Numbered from the stretch's first letter, positions 51,027-62,720 are shown. The stretch: 64,000 nucleotides of DNA from Ailurus styani (GCA_002007465.1 LNAC01000039.1:186001-250000); one strand, 5' to 3'. Notes: a model not told the origin generated them from the sequence alone. Numbers and translations: made by a program.

Positions 51027-51150
51027 AGACACCAATACTTTTAATTGTTCTTTTGCTTGTCACAATCTCCAGGCCATCCTTAACATGTGCCTTAGTAATA
51101 CTCAGGATAGGTGAGCATAAAATGTACTTCACTCAAAAAGTAGTGGGAGA

Positions 51151-51353
51151 GGGCACCTGGATGGTTCAGTCGGTTTAGCATCTGCCTTCGACTCAGGCTG
51201 TGACCCCCGGGTCCTGGGATCGAGCACCACGTCGGACTCCCTGCCCAGAGGACAGCCTGCTTCTCCCTCTCCCTCTGCCGCTCCCCCTGCTTGTGCTTTC
51301 TCACTCTCTCTCTCCCTATCAAATAAATAAAATCTTAGGGAAAAAAAAAAAAG
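51151..51353 (+). mobile_element. Can-SINE (older)
   Basis: GGGCACCTGGATGGTTCAGT to A tail. Duplication 'aaaagtagtgggaga' (51136-51150) / 'aaaagtggtaggaga' (51355-51369). Confidence 0.9.
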
Positions 51354-51425
51354 AAAAAAGTGGTAGGAGAGTGATTTTGAATGTGAAGGTGGGAAGGGTA
51401 GGCTCTCTACTACAGGAATTATCTT

Positions 51426-51703
51426 TTTTTAAAAAAAAAAAGATTTTATTTATTTATTTGACACAGAGAGAGAGAGATTACAAGTAGGTAGAGAGGCAGG
51501 NTTTTTAAAAAAAGATTTTATTTATTTATTTGACACAGAGAGACAGAGATTACAAGTAGGCAGAGAGGCAGGCAGAGAGACAGGGAGAGGAAGCAGGCTC
51601 CCTGCTGAGCAGAGAGCCCGATGCGGGCCTCGATCCCAGGACGCTGAGATCATGACCTGAGCCGAAAGCAGAGGCTTTAACCCACTGAGCCACCCAGGCG
51701 CCC
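51426..51703 (-). mobile_element. Can-SINE (young) with its tail part doubled at an N
   Basis: One insertion bounded by 'tacaggaattatctt' at 51411-51425 and 51704-51718. Its first 75 bp (51426-51500) repeat after the N at 51501, so the tail-side part appears twice. Most likely one normal SINE plus an assembly error. Confidence 0.92.
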
Positions 51704-51849
51704 TACAGGAATTATCTTGAAGAAAAAGAAAGCACATCCAGAAGCTAAAGATCTGGAAAGTGATCCCAATAACTATCCATGCCAAAGACCTTTGGGAAGT
51801 CTCCATGAACCACCTGGGTACCTGAACACCAGTTAAGCTCACCACTCTA

Positions 51850-52485
51850 ACACAGTATGCTCTCTTTCACCTCCAAGCCTTCATGAATCTATTCCATAGA
51901 GCCAAAACTCTCTTTCCCACCCCTCTCCCAACCCCACAACAACCAATTTCGCCAGTCTAAGTTCTGTTTGTCCTTCTGGCCTCAGCTCATGTGCTATGTC
52001 CCTGGGATGCTTCTTCTAATGCCCTAGGTGAGAATGGCTCCCTTGCTAGACTTCCACGGCATCTCCTTCTCCTATGTTGACATTCATTACACCTTGTTAC
52101 CACTGCCTGTTAACTTTCCAGCCTTCCTGTAAGGAAAAGGAAGATAAAATCATGGAGGGAGGCAAATCATAAAAGACTCTTAACTATAGAGAACAAACTA
52201 GGGGGGTGAGTGAGGGGATATGCTAAATGGGTGATGGGCTTTAAGGAGGGTATGACCACTGGATGTCGCATGTAAGTGATGAATCACTAAATTCTACTCC
52301 TGAAACCCATACTGCACTAAATGTTAACTAACTTGAACTTTAATAAAAACTTGGAAGAAAAAAAAACTTTCCTGTCTTCCCTATAAGTTTGGGGACAATG
52401 AGGACCATATTCATGGCTCTATCCCACAATAGCAAAGTGCCTAGCACATAGTAGGCATTCAAGAAATTCCTGTTGAAACAACAAA
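51850..52485 (+). repeat. L2 fossil LINE, split by an L1
   Basis: 51850-52117 (CTGGCCTCAGCTCATGTGCT, ATGTCCCTGGGATGCTTCTT, TTGACATTCATTACACCTTG) and 52366-52485 (GGGGACAATGAGGACCATAT, AGTGCCTAGCACATAGTAGG, CATTCAAGAAATTCCTGTTG) form one L2 3' end in sense orientation. Confidence 0.7.
52134..52364 (+). mobile_element. 5'-truncated L1 inside L2
   Basis: GGAGGCAAATCATAAAAGAC, GTGAGTGAGGGGATATGCTA, GGTGATGGGCTTTAAGGAGG, ATGTTAACTAACTTGAACTT, A tail. Imperfect duplication around 'aactttccagccttcc' (52112-52127) and 'aactttcctgtcttcc' (52365-52380). Confidence 0.9.
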
Positions 52486-52499
52486 TGAAGGAAGAAATA

Positions 52500-52866
52500 T
52501 AAGGAGTCCTTTGTGAGGATAACCAGCCTAGAAGGCATGCAGTCAACAGTTCTCTCTTTTTGTAAGAAAAATCCTGGGGCTCTTGGCTCCTCATTGAAGG
52601 TTTCTTCCAACTCAGGAGCCATTGGCTTTACTGTCCCATATATTTGGTGGCAACTATTCAGTTCTGCAGCAACACATTTTCACCATCCCAGCTTCCTTCA
52701 GCTGATGGGGTCAAAGGGCCCAGCTGTTGAATTAATTCCATCACGGTGGTCTGGGACTAGGCAGAATCATGTTGGTGGCCAGAATAGTTTCCAAGAGGAG
52801 GCGGCACATTATACCATTCAAGCCATAGGAGAAAACACCAAGGTTGGTCAGGCAGAAAGAATGTAA
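52500..52866 (+). other. Unassigned GC-richer stretch with a 117-codon frame
   Basis: About 365 bp clearly richer in G and C than the neighbouring intron. A + frame starts at ATG 52513 and ends at 52866; a minus frame (67 codons) also crosses it. I recognise no domain, signal peptide or family in either, and see no flanking duplication or A tail that would mark a processed pseudogene. It could be old repeat, part of an unknown transcript or conserved non-coding DNA. Confidence 0.3.
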
Positions 52867-53225
52867 AGACTATTTTTCTATAACAAACTTTGTAGAATCA
52901 TCTGACTCTTTAAATAGACGCATTAATAATATTTCAGGTAAAAATTTGATTTTTAAAACTTTTCTACTCTACTTCCCCTAAAGTTCAGGAGTGAAAAGGA
53001 GGAATTAGCAGATAAAAATTTATGTGATTAAACAGATTATGTTAATACTGAACATCTTATTTTGCCAATACTAGATAGTGTCCTAAGGATAGGGTCTATG
53101 TCAGTTGCATAGTTTTATAATCCTCAGTAGTAGCTACCATATCATTAAGCTTCTTGTAGATAGTCATTCTACAGTTTTTCTTTATAGAGTAGATGGCATT
53201 ATGTTCTTAATATAGGACAAAATCA

Positions 53226-53412
53226 GGGTGCCTGGGTGGCTCAGTCAGTTAAGCATCTGCTTTCAGCTCAGGTCATGATCCCAGGGTCTTAGGATCAAGC
53301 CCCATGTCAGGTTCCCCGCTCAGTAGGGAGCATGCTTCTCCCTCTCTCTCTGCACCCTGGTTCATGCTCTCTCTCACTCTCTATCTCAAATAAATAAATA
53401 AAATCTTAAAAT
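53226..53412 (+). mobile_element. Can-SINE (older)
   Basis: GGGTGCCTGGGTGGCTCAGT to AAATAAATAAATAAAATC with a weak tail followed by a TA-rich run. Confidence 0.9.
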
Positions 53413-53700
53413 TTACATATATACATATATAAAAAATCTAGATTATCACAGGAATTGTAGATCCCATATAATAATCATGTTGAGCTTATTCTTTATCTTT
53501 AATAAGTTATTCACACAGAATAAAGCAAATCTTAGGGAATCTGTTTTTTATGCCCAGCACCCCTACCTTCAAAAAATATTTTAGTCAGAAAGTCTTGAAA
53601 ACTGGCATGGTATATAAATAATATTCTTTATCCACAAATTAAAAGATCCAGAATCTACAAATACAACCAAGAAAGGTAAAAAAAAAAATTTTTTTTTCTT

Positions 53701-53895
53701 GGGGCGCCTGGGTGGCTCAGTGCGTTAAAGCCTCTGCCTTCAGCTCAGGTCATGACCTCAGGGTCCTGGGATCGAGCCCCGCGTCGGGCTCTCTGCTCAG
53801 CAGGGAGCCTGCTTCCCCCTCTCTCTCTGCCGGTCTCTCTGCCTACTTGTGATCTCTCTCTCTGTGTCAAATAAATAAATAAAATCTTTAAAAAA
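53701..53895 (+). mobile_element. Can-SINE (young)
   Basis: GGGGCGCCTGGGTGGCTCAG to A tail. Duplication of the A/T junction 'aaaaatttttttttct' at about 53684-53700 and 53894-53910. Confidence 0.93.
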
Positions 53896-54094
53896 AAAAT
53901 TTTTTTTTTCTCAAACCAAAAAACAGACTCAAATACAGAAAACAAACTAATGGTTACCAGAGGGAAGGTGGGTGAGGGGATGGGTGAAATACGTATAGGG
54001 GATTAAGAGTACACTTATCATGATGAATACTGAAGAATATATATAATTGCTGAATCACTATAGTGTACACTTGAAGCTAATAAAAACACTGTAT

Positions 54095-54308
54095 GGGCGC
54101 CTGGGTGGCTCAGTGGGTTAAAGCCTCTGCTTTCGGCTCAGGTCATGATCTCAGGGTCCTGGGATCGAGGCCCGCATCGGGCTCCCNTGCTTCCCCCCCT
54201 CTCTGCCCGCCTCTCTGCCTCCTTGTGATCTCTCTCCCTCTATGAAATAAATAAATAAAATCTTTAAAAAAAAAAAAACAAAAAANAAAAAAAAACAAAA
54301 AAAAAAAC
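54095..54308 (+). mobile_element. Can-SINE (young) with two Ns
   Basis: GGGCGCCTGGGTGGCTCAGT, inserted in the L1 3' end with duplication 'aaaacactgtat' at 54083-54094 and 54309-54320. An N at 54187 replaces about 20 bp of the middle; an N at 54286 lies in the A tail. Confidence 0.93.
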
Positions 54309-54370
54309 AAAACACTGTATGTTAACTATACTGGAATTAATAATTTAATAAAAAAAATTTTCAGCTTTAT
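54309..54370. repeat. 62-bp duplication, first copy
   Basis: Identical to 54392-54453, with an N (54371) between. Likely an assembly artefact. Confidence 0.9.
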
Positions 54371-54391
54371 NAAAAACAAAAAAAACAAAAA

Positions 54392-54453
54392 AAAACACTG
54401 TATGTTAACTATACTGGAATTAATAATTTAATAAAAAAAATTTTCAGCTTTAT
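54392..54453. repeat. 62-bp duplication, second copy
   Basis: Repeats 54309-54370 and then continues into L1 sequence. Confidence 0.9.
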
Positions 54454-54600
54454 TGAGGTATAATTGACAAAACTGTAGGATATTTAAAGTATACAACAGA
54501 TTGATTTGATAGACATCGTGAAAAGATTCTCACCATCCACTTAATTCATACATGCATAATTTTACATATAAGAAGGTAAAATTTAATATATAAAATTTAA
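54449..54600 (+). repeat. L1M-type fragment
   Basis: CAGCTTTATTGAGGTATAAT, TTGACAAAACTGTAGGATAT, AAAGTATACAACAGATTGAT, CATCGTGAAAAGATTCTCAC: old L1 3' wording, + orientation. Confidence 0.7.
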
Positions 54601-54704
54601 CATCTTCTGTCCCAACTTCAATTTCTCAATAATCACATTATTCTATTTTATCTCTACTTCTAAAGTGAATAATGATCCATTAAATAATAACAATGATTAA
54701 AATT

Positions 54705-54800
54705 TTTAGATTTTATGTACAGAACTGTCGAATCACTATATCATACATCTGAAACTAATATAACACTGTGTATTAACTATACTGGAATTAAATAAAAATG
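54705..54800 (+). repeat. L1 3' terminus
   Basis: AACTGTCGAATCACTATATC, CTGAAACTAATATAACACTG, TTAACTATACTGGAATTAAA: final part of a carnivore L1 3' UTR. Confidence 0.7.
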
Positions 54801-55425
54801 ATTTTTGGATTTCAAAAAAATTTTTGGATTTCAACAATCTTTTCTGAACTATCCCACACTACCTCCAAATAACATCTATATGGATCCAAATATATTAACT
54901 TATTTTTTAAAAAGAAAGTGACATAGCAAAATGGATGAAAATACTAGTTTAGGTAAAATATAACAAGTCTGAAGGATACAGACCAAAATATTAACAGTGA
55001 TTATCTCTTGAGTGCAGAGGATACAGGGAGTGATCATTCCATTCATTACCTTTTTTTCCTTTCTGCCTAGCCATTCAATTTTTCTGAAATGTACATATTA
55101 AAATAATTTTAAAGGACATAATAAAAAAATAGTTCTCCTATAATGAACTCGTAACACAGCAGACATGCTCCAAAAAAATCCCCTGAAAGTCAGTGACTAG
55201 AGCAAGAGGAATAAGCCCTCAAAATAAATGAAAGGTCACAAAGAAAAAGGAGACAAGAGAAAGATAATGAACCCATAACTTCTCTCAATAAATACAGCAC
55301 AGAACTATCTCAAATCTTTCTGCATCTTAATTACATAAAAAAGTAATCTGCAGAAACATTTGTACTGCACTTTATATTACTATCACCTTCAATATTATTT
55401 TCTAAAAAATATTTTAAAACTCTTA

Positions 55426-55578
<153 letters not shown>

Positions 55579-55679
55579 TTAATTTATTGGAACATTGACT
55601 ACACTCAACATTAGCTGGTAGCAAATATCAATCTGTAGGTTTTTAAACAAATGTTATAACATTTGAAGTAAAACGAAAA

Positions 55680-55835
55680 AATTCTGACATGAAAAATATG
55701 TAACTGTATATGTAATAGCATATTACGTACCATTTACATATACAGTATTAACATATGGGTATACATATATAGTACTATATATGCTATATACAGAATAGAT
55801 AGTACATAGAGTATGTATGTGTATATGTTATCATT
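55680..55835. repeat. TA-rich low-complexity tract
   Basis: Imperfect TATA/TACATA repeats (tatacatatatagtactata and similar). No gene. Confidence 0.8.
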
Positions 55836-56017
55836 TACTCAATTAGATCCTAAATTTCTTCATGCCATGAATTGTATATTTCTTTAATAAACTAAGTATT
55901 AAGCATAGCTAGGTGATCTCAATGAAACTAAATAAAACTTCACTGACTATTAACTATTCAATCTTTTAAGTTAATAGCTAAAATTTTTATTAACTGAAAA
56001 AATATTTTTCTTTTTCT

Positions 56018-56205
56018 TTTTTTTTCTTTAAGAGTTTATTTACTTAAGAGAGAGAGGGCGTGCAAGCAGGGGGAACAGCAGGGGAGAAGGAGAAGCAGAC
56101 TCCCCGCTGAGCAGGGAGCCCTATGCAGAAATCGATCCCAGAACTCTGGGATCATGACCTGAGCAGAAAGCAGAGGCTTTAACCCACTGAGCCACCCAGA
56201 CGTCC
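56018..56205 (-). mobile_element. Can-SINE (older)
   Basis: TTTTTTTTTCTTTAAGAGTT, GA-rich region, CCACTGAGCCACCCAGACGT. Flanks 'ctgaaaaaatattttt' and 'ctgaaaaaaatcttttt' suggest a target duplication. Lies about 500 bp upstream (transcript sense) of the exon at 55447-55522. Confidence 0.88.
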
Positions 56206-56933
56206 CTGAAAAAAATCTTTTTAAAAGGAAACAAATTACTTTTCTAGCTTTGGTTTTTGTATCTGAAATTAAATGTCATTTAAAATCAGCATTATAATCA
56301 AAGAAAAGAAAGAAAAAGTTCTGAGTAAACTTGTAAGTTCAACATTTACAAAGCTTACCTAATACACTGTTATGAAAACCGTAGGAAATAAATCCTCAAT
56401 AATCCTGAGAACAGAACAGATAGCGCCCTATTAAAATGAATACATTGTTTAAAATATGTGTATGTGTGCCTATACCCATATTGCTGGATTTCGAAAACAT
56501 CTTCAAGAGCCTGTCTTAGACCACTGGCCTATTACCAAAATAAACACTTAGGTGGAAATGGGCCAGGGAAATCGTCCCAAGGAGGTATTTAGGGAATGGC
56601 TGAAGAAAAGCAGAAATCCATACTGCTCCCCAAACCAAAACTGAATTGTAAAAGACAGCAGTATGAGAGAAATATATCCTTTTTGTCTCATTTAAAAATC
56701 ATTATTAATACTTTATAGAATCTCAGTATGTCAAAAACAATCCACTAAATGAGCATATATTTTGCCAAGAATTGGAACTAAAATATTAATTAACACAAGG
56801 GCTCTGCCCTTTATGAAGTCAAAACCTCACCCAAAAAATAAAGAAAAAAATGTTTCAAATCTGACCAAAAAGCAACCTAAGAATACACAACAATTTTGAA
56901 GTCTTTTTGTTTTTTAAACAATCTCATATAATC

Positions 56934-57215
56934 ATGAGCAACACTGGATCCTCCTGTACAGGAAGTAACTATTTTCCTGCCCAGATACTGCAACAAGGAT
57001 GGGAAGCTTATGGTAACCCAAATGACACAGGGGCAAATCATCCTAGTGCTCTGTCGTAGCTTAACAGGTCTTCTACTGGAAAGGAGGGTAATTCAGTACC
57101 AACGTACCCAGCAGTAACGGTTAATGAGAGGAATGATAGTACGGGCCAGGAGAATTGTAATACTCATCTAATGATAACTGAGGAACAAAACAAAAAACAA
57201 ACTCCCAAAAACTGA
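56934..57215 (+). pseudogene. Possible decayed coding fragment, 93 codons with one TAG
   Basis: From ATG 56934 to TGA 57213-57215 one + strand frame is interrupted only by TAG at 57057. It starts MSNTGSSCTGSNYFPAQILQ and the later half ends NCNTHLMITEEQNKK; composition is polar, Asn/Thr/Ser-rich and less AT-rich than the neighbourhood. I cannot name a parent gene, and I see no A tail or flanking duplication. It may be a fragment of a processed pseudogene or retroelement, or chance. Confidence 0.25.
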
Positions 57216-57606
57216 TGGACAAGGAAAACAGACAGAAGTATCCTATGTGACTTCTGCTTCAGTCTAGACAAATATGAACTCATAAAGAAATTAAAATAAA
57301 AAGCTATTTCTAAAAACATCAGAAATAACAAGCACTCATCACTCAGCAAACATTTATGGACCAACTCTAAAGTGTACAAGCCACTCAATAACAAAAACTA
57401 AAATAGTCAAGTATCGAATATCAAAATTAATCTTTATAGAAACAAAAAGGGTATCCAAATTAGATGTTATGTTAGGGTTACAAACTCTTCTTATTCCTTC
57501 TCTTCTCACTGACTTGCCATGTGAATCAAGTGATTTCTGTCATATTTCTTCACCTTTTAAATATAACAGTCTCCAACTTAAATGTTCTCACACCCCCACC
57601 CAAAAA

Positions 57607-57767
57607 AAAAATAGATATGTAAGGTGATAGTGATGTATGTGTTTACTAACTAAATGAAAGAAATTCTTTCACAATGTATATGTCTATCAAATCATAATGA
57701 TGTACACTATAAAAATCTTACAATTTTGTTGGTTATACCTCAACAAAGCTAGAAGAAAAAAAGGTAA
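57607..57767 (+). repeat. L1 3' end, old
   Basis: TTCTTTCACAATGTATATGT, CTATCAAATCATAATGATGT, ATACCTCAACAAAGCTAGAA and an A tail: L1MA/MB-like 3' terminus. Confidence 0.75.
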
Positions 57768-58350
57768 TGATCTTTTAAATGACTTAAGTCTCTGACTACA
57801 AGGGCAATAGACATTTTACCCCATTGTGCACCAATATCTCCTTTTACTTACAGTTGTTGATTTAGAGTACTGAGATATTTTTCTTTGTGAAATTTTTTAA
57901 AGAGCTTTGTCAGTATCCTACCAACGCTTGGGATAATATATCTAGATCTGAGATCAATTCAGCAAGGAACGAATTCAACAAGATGAATGAACTTGGGTGT
58001 GACACCCTACAAACATAACCAGTGTGACTAATTATTATAAAAACAGTTTAATCAGCACATTGTTACCTTGTTACCTATCAGAACAGTGGACAACTGGTTC
58101 ATATGCTAAATCAAAAACTGGATCAAACCAAACAGGGTCAAAAGAGTATGCCTTTCCCCTGTCCAACCTAGATATCACTACGGTTCTTATATTTTTGGTT
58201 CCACTTTAATCCTTGTATACAAAAATTTGGTCTCAAAATGATGCAGTATACAATTTAGCCCCGTATCTCAGTTAGGCATCTACCTCAACTACCTAGAACC
58301 CCAGGTCAAAACAGGAAACAAAAATATTTTCAAGAGTGACTGAAAAAAGA

Positions 58351-58514
58351 GGGATGTCTGGGTGGCTCATTCAGTTAAGCATCTGCCTTCAGCTCAGGTC
58401 ATGATCCCAGGGTCCTGGGACTGAGTCTGCTTCTCCCTCTCCCTCTGTCCCTCTCTCCCTGCCACTCATGCTCTTTCTCAAATAAATAAATAAAATCTTA
58501 AAAAAAAAAAAAAA
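58351..58514 (+). mobile_element. Can-SINE with internal deletion
   Basis: GGGATGTCTGGGTGGCTCAT; the segment between GGGTCCTGGGACTGAG and TCTGCTTCTCCC is missing, shortening it by about 35 bp. A tail to 58514. Confidence 0.88.
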
Positions 58515-58554
58515 CAGAATAAACAAAAAAAGAGACACATGGGAATATACCTTT

Positions 58555-58738
58555 TTTTCTTTTGGGGGGGGAGGAGAGATGGGGGCAGGGAGAAAAGGAG
58601 AGGGGAAGAGTGAATCTTAAGCAGGTTCCATGTCCAGCACAGAGCCAGACACAGAGCTGGATCTGATGACCCTGAGACCATGACCTAAGCTGAAATCAAG
58701 AGTTTAAAGCTTAACCGACTGAGCCACCCCAGTGCCCC
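58555..58738 (-). mobile_element. Can-SINE (older)
   Basis: TTTTTTTCTTTTGGGGGGGG, GA-rich region, ACCGACTGAGCCACCCCAGT. Flank 'gggaatatacctttt' / 'aggaatatactttta'. Confidence 0.87.
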
Positions 58739-58886
58739 AGGAATATACTTTTATATAGAAGTTTTATATCATTTGGAACATGTTTATAGACATAAGCTCT
58801 TCAAGCCCGGAGTCAAAAACTACTTTTTTTCATTTTAAACATAATTCCAGCCATTTGGTATGGTTTCTCGGTCCAACCGAATTTTT

Positions 58887-59122
58887 TTTGAAGATTTACT
58901 TATTTTAGAGAGAGTGTGCAGGCACATACATACTCCCGTATAAGAGCAGGGGGAGGGGGGTAGATTGGGAAGGGGAAGAGACAGAGAGAGAATCTCAAGC
59001 AAGCTTCCTGCTGAGTGTGGAGCTCAATGTGGGGCTCTATCCCAGGACTCTGAGATCATGATCTGAGCTGAAATCAAGAGTCAAATGCTTAACTGACTGA
59101 GCCTGGGTACCCAGGCACCCCT
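58887..59122 (-). mobile_element. Can-SINE (older) with target duplication
   Basis: TTTTGAAGATTTACTTATTT to TGACTGAGCCTGGGTACCCA and GGCACCCCT; the head carries a short extra piece. Duplication 'gtccaac(c/a)gaatttt' at 58872-58886 and 59124-59138. Confidence 0.88.
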
Positions 59123-59260
59123 CAGTCCAACAGAATTTTAAGACATAAAAAATAGTGGTAAGTAGAGGCAGACACAGATATGTGACATCTGAAATTCTCA
59201 ACAAAAAAGGGAGAAAGAAAACCATAATAAGTATAGTAGGGTTTAAAATAGCACACAATA

Positions 59261-59474
59261 GGGGCACCTGGGAGGCTCAGTTGGTTAAGTGTTTGATTCT
59301 TGGTTTCAACTCAGGTCATGATCTCAGGGTCCTGAGACAGAGCCCCAGGTCATAGGCCCCATGCTCAGCAGGGAGTCTGTTTGATATTCTCTCCCTCTGC
59401 CCCTGCCCCCCACTCTACCTCTCAAGCATCTCTGTTTCTCTCTCTCTCTCTCATATAAATCTTTAAAAGAATAA
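59261..59474 (+). mobile_element. Can-SINE (older) with target duplication
   Basis: GGGGCACCTGGGAGGCTCAG to ATATAAATCTTTAAAAG. Duplication 'aatagcacacaata' (59247-59260) / 'aacagcacacaatag' (59475-59489). Confidence 0.92.
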
Positions 59475-60138
59475 AACAGCACACAATAGCATAAAGATGT
59501 TTATAATGAAGACCACAGTTACTAGGAAAAGGCAAAAATATATATTTACATTTTTAAAATACTACTTTTATAAGGGAAAAATTATTTAATAAAAAATTTC
59601 AAAAAGAAGGGTAGTAAAGATATTATTTATTTAGAAAACTTTTTGTCATAATTAAAAGGAAAAGTAAGTTTTGGCACTGAAAGGAGTAAGCTACCCTAAT
59701 TTAGAAAGCTTACTACGGTATAGCCCATTCTTAAAAAGATGTAAATAAGCTGGGTATATTTACTCTGTCTTTAATTCCATTAATAAAATTAACTGAACAA
59801 GTGATTTGGAAAATAAAGTATGGAAAGAGATGTGGAAAAGAATGAGCAGGAAAAAGGACACCAAAACAAAGAGGTGACAATGACACTTTTTAGAAAATAA
59901 AGTATCATTATAATACAAGTAAAAATGAACTTCAAGTATACTTTCAAGAAAAAATATTAGTAAACAATTTAATAAGTTGTTAAATATGACAGTTATTTAA
60001 ATACTGAATATAATGACCCATAATTCTCTTCCCAAGGCAAATATTGGTCAAAAAAAATCACCAAATCAAGAGTGCCTTGAATACTGTCAGTCACAACAGA
60101 TAATACAACTTAAGCTACTCAAGGAGACAAAATATTTA

Positions 60139-60255
<117 letters not shown>

Positions 60256-60976
60256 TTAAAAACAGTTCAGATACATTTAACAAACAGCCACCGTTGACAT
60301 ACCTCAATGAAAAAAAGACAAAAAACTCTATTAAACACATTATTTTTGAGGTCCATTATTAACCTACAATTTAACTTCTGTCACAAATAGTAAATACCCT
60401 CTACTTTCAAGAAAGTACATTCTACTATGAGAGCTATGAATTATTTGAGATGTTCAAAGAAAGCAAAATAAAGTATTAATACATAAAAGAAATCACACAG
60501 TACTCTCAATTCTTTGGCCTTCCAGAAGCCAAATTTATTATGAAAAATTAATTTTAACATATCTACCTAAGTCCTGAAAGGAAAGTAGATATCAACTAAT
60601 TGATAACTGACTGGTTACATACTGGAAGATTATGGATAAAAATCATCCTCACCCTAAGTAAAAAATATAAAGCCAATGGCTTCATGTGCAGCTAACATAA
60701 AAAATTTCATACAGGTAGGATGAGAGAAAAATTTCAGTGAATGTACCCTCTCAAGTACATCCAGGAAAGACAACCTACTGATCTGATCTAGAACAACCTA
60801 AGACAGTAGATGGGAGACTTGAGTCTGATTTCAAGGTTAACGTATCTAGAAAAAGAATGCAAACACAGCACACTATGCTCTCAACACAACCCATAACTAT
60901 GGTGGGAAAACACTGATCCAAAGCTTACTGATCACTGTGCTAGACCAGACTTTAATCCAAAATATCTTTCTTCTTA

Positions 60977-61132
<156 letters not shown>

Positions 61133-61268
61133 TCAAGTTAATAGCCCTTTAGTTACTCTAATCAATTATCCAAAAAGTTCTGTCCCACAGCAACCAAAAA
61201 AACAAAGCAAGCACTATTCTCTAAGCATAGGATGGTAGCCAGCAGTTTCATCCAAAAACTGGTGCCCT

Positions 61269-61453
61269 GGGGCACCTGGGTGGTTCAGTTAAGTGTCTCA
61301 GGTCACGATCCCAGGATCCTGGGATCCTGAGATGGAGCTCCACAGGGGGAATCCCTGCTCAGTAGGCGGTCTGCTTCTCCCTCTGCCTCAGCCTCTCCCA
61401 ACCTAGTGCTCTCTCTCTCAAATAAATAAAATCTTAAAAAACAAAACAAAACA
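61269..61453 (+). mobile_element. Can-SINE (older)
   Basis: GGGGCACCTGGGTGGTTCAG with part of the box-A region missing, CT-rich region, tail of AAACA units. Confidence 0.88.
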
Positions 61454-61731
61454 AAACTGCACCGACCTATAAACTGGTGTTGAAGGTTTCCTCATCTGCT
61501 GATCTATATCATCTGCTCTGAAGACACCTAAGCTGGTTTCAGTTCTCCCTAGATTCTTGAGAAACAAATAGAGTTGGGCTGGCTGCTCCCCTTGCAAAAA
61601 ATATAGCCTATCTATATTAGTTTTGGCCGATTAAGAAAAGTCAGATTTAAAAATGTTTTAGTTGTATCACACAATTAGTTTAAAGCAAAAAATTATTTAT
61701 ATTTTAAGCTTGTTTCAAACTAGCTTCCTTG

Positions 61732-62007
61732 GGACGCCTGGGTGCCTCAGTTGGTTAAACAGCTGCTTTCTGCTCAGGTCATGATCTCAGGGTCCTGGGA
61801 TCGAGGCTCACATCGGGTTCTCTGCTTGGCAGGGAGCCTGCTTCTCCCTCTGCCTCTGCCTGCCACTCTGCCTGCTTGTGCTCTCTCTATCTCTGAAAAA
61901 TAAATAAAATCTGCTTCTCCCTCTGTCTCTGCCTGCCACTCTGCCTGCTTGTGCTCGCTCTCTCTCTCTCTCTGACAAACAAATAAATAAAATCTTTAAA
62001 AAATATA
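61732..62007 (+). mobile_element. Can-SINE with a doubled CT-rich tail
   Basis: GGGACGCCTGGGTGCCTCAG. The 73-bp CT-rich segment plus AAATAAATAAAATC (61839-61911) is followed by a second, slightly different copy (61912-62007), making the element about 275 bp. Confidence 0.92.
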
Positions 62008-62539
62008 TAGTTTCCTTGTCACCTTGTTATATCAACTACCAAATGGCTAACCACAGCAGAGCTGCTTGCTACAAATATAAACATCTTATCACCCAGCCAG
62101 ATAACTATCTCATATGGGTCCTATAAAAAGAGTGTTCACACTACATCAATAAAAAGAACATCAAAGTAGAACATTAGAAAGTAAGTTTCCATCAGCCTTA
62201 ACCTTTTGCAATAAAGATTAGTGATCTCCAACTGAAACCATCACAATGTTTTTCTAATTGCAAGTGACCGGCCAAATAACTGACTTAATTTCTGATAATT
62301 CATTCAGAACATCTCTTAACATACAATTTTACAGCTGAGATGGATCTTAGAAAATCTTGGTTTTTATTTCACAAACAATAAACTATAACAGAGGTTAAGT
62401 AACCTCTGTCCTGTTGTCTCAGGACAACATCTATGCCCAAACTGTGTGTGTGTGCATGTATTTGTACACAACATAGTTGAATTTATACTTCTCCTGTATT
62501 ATTGTTGTTGTTGTTTTTTAGGAGTTTTGTTTGTTTGTT

Positions 62540-62669
62540 TCTTTTTTAAAGTAGGCTCCATGTGCAGTGTGGAGTCCAACACAGGACTTGAACTCATGAC
62601 CCTAAGATCAAGACTTGAGCTGAGATCAAGAATCGGACGCTTAATCAACTGAGCCACCCAGGCACTCTT
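62540..62669 (-). mobile_element. Short old-type Can-SINE
   Basis: TTTTTTAAAGTAGGCTCCAT, GTGGAGTCCAACACAGGACT, ATCAACTGAGCCACCCAGGC. It ends about 50 bp from the donor of the exon at 62721-62775. Confidence 0.85.
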
Positions 62670-62720
62670 CTTTTGTGTATTTACACAAAAAGAATAAATT
62701 TGAAATAGGCTCTCACTCAC

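Larger units (their letters stand above)
53937..54430 (+). repeat. L1 3' end split by a SINE and by an assembly duplication
   Basis: 53937-54094 (TAATGGTTACCAGAGGGAAG, GTGAGGGGATGGGTGAAATA, GCTGAATCACTATAGTGTAC) continues after the SINE at 54309 (CACTGTATGTTAACTATACT, GGAATTAATAATTTAAT). The end of it is then repeated at 54392-54453. Confidence 0.85.
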
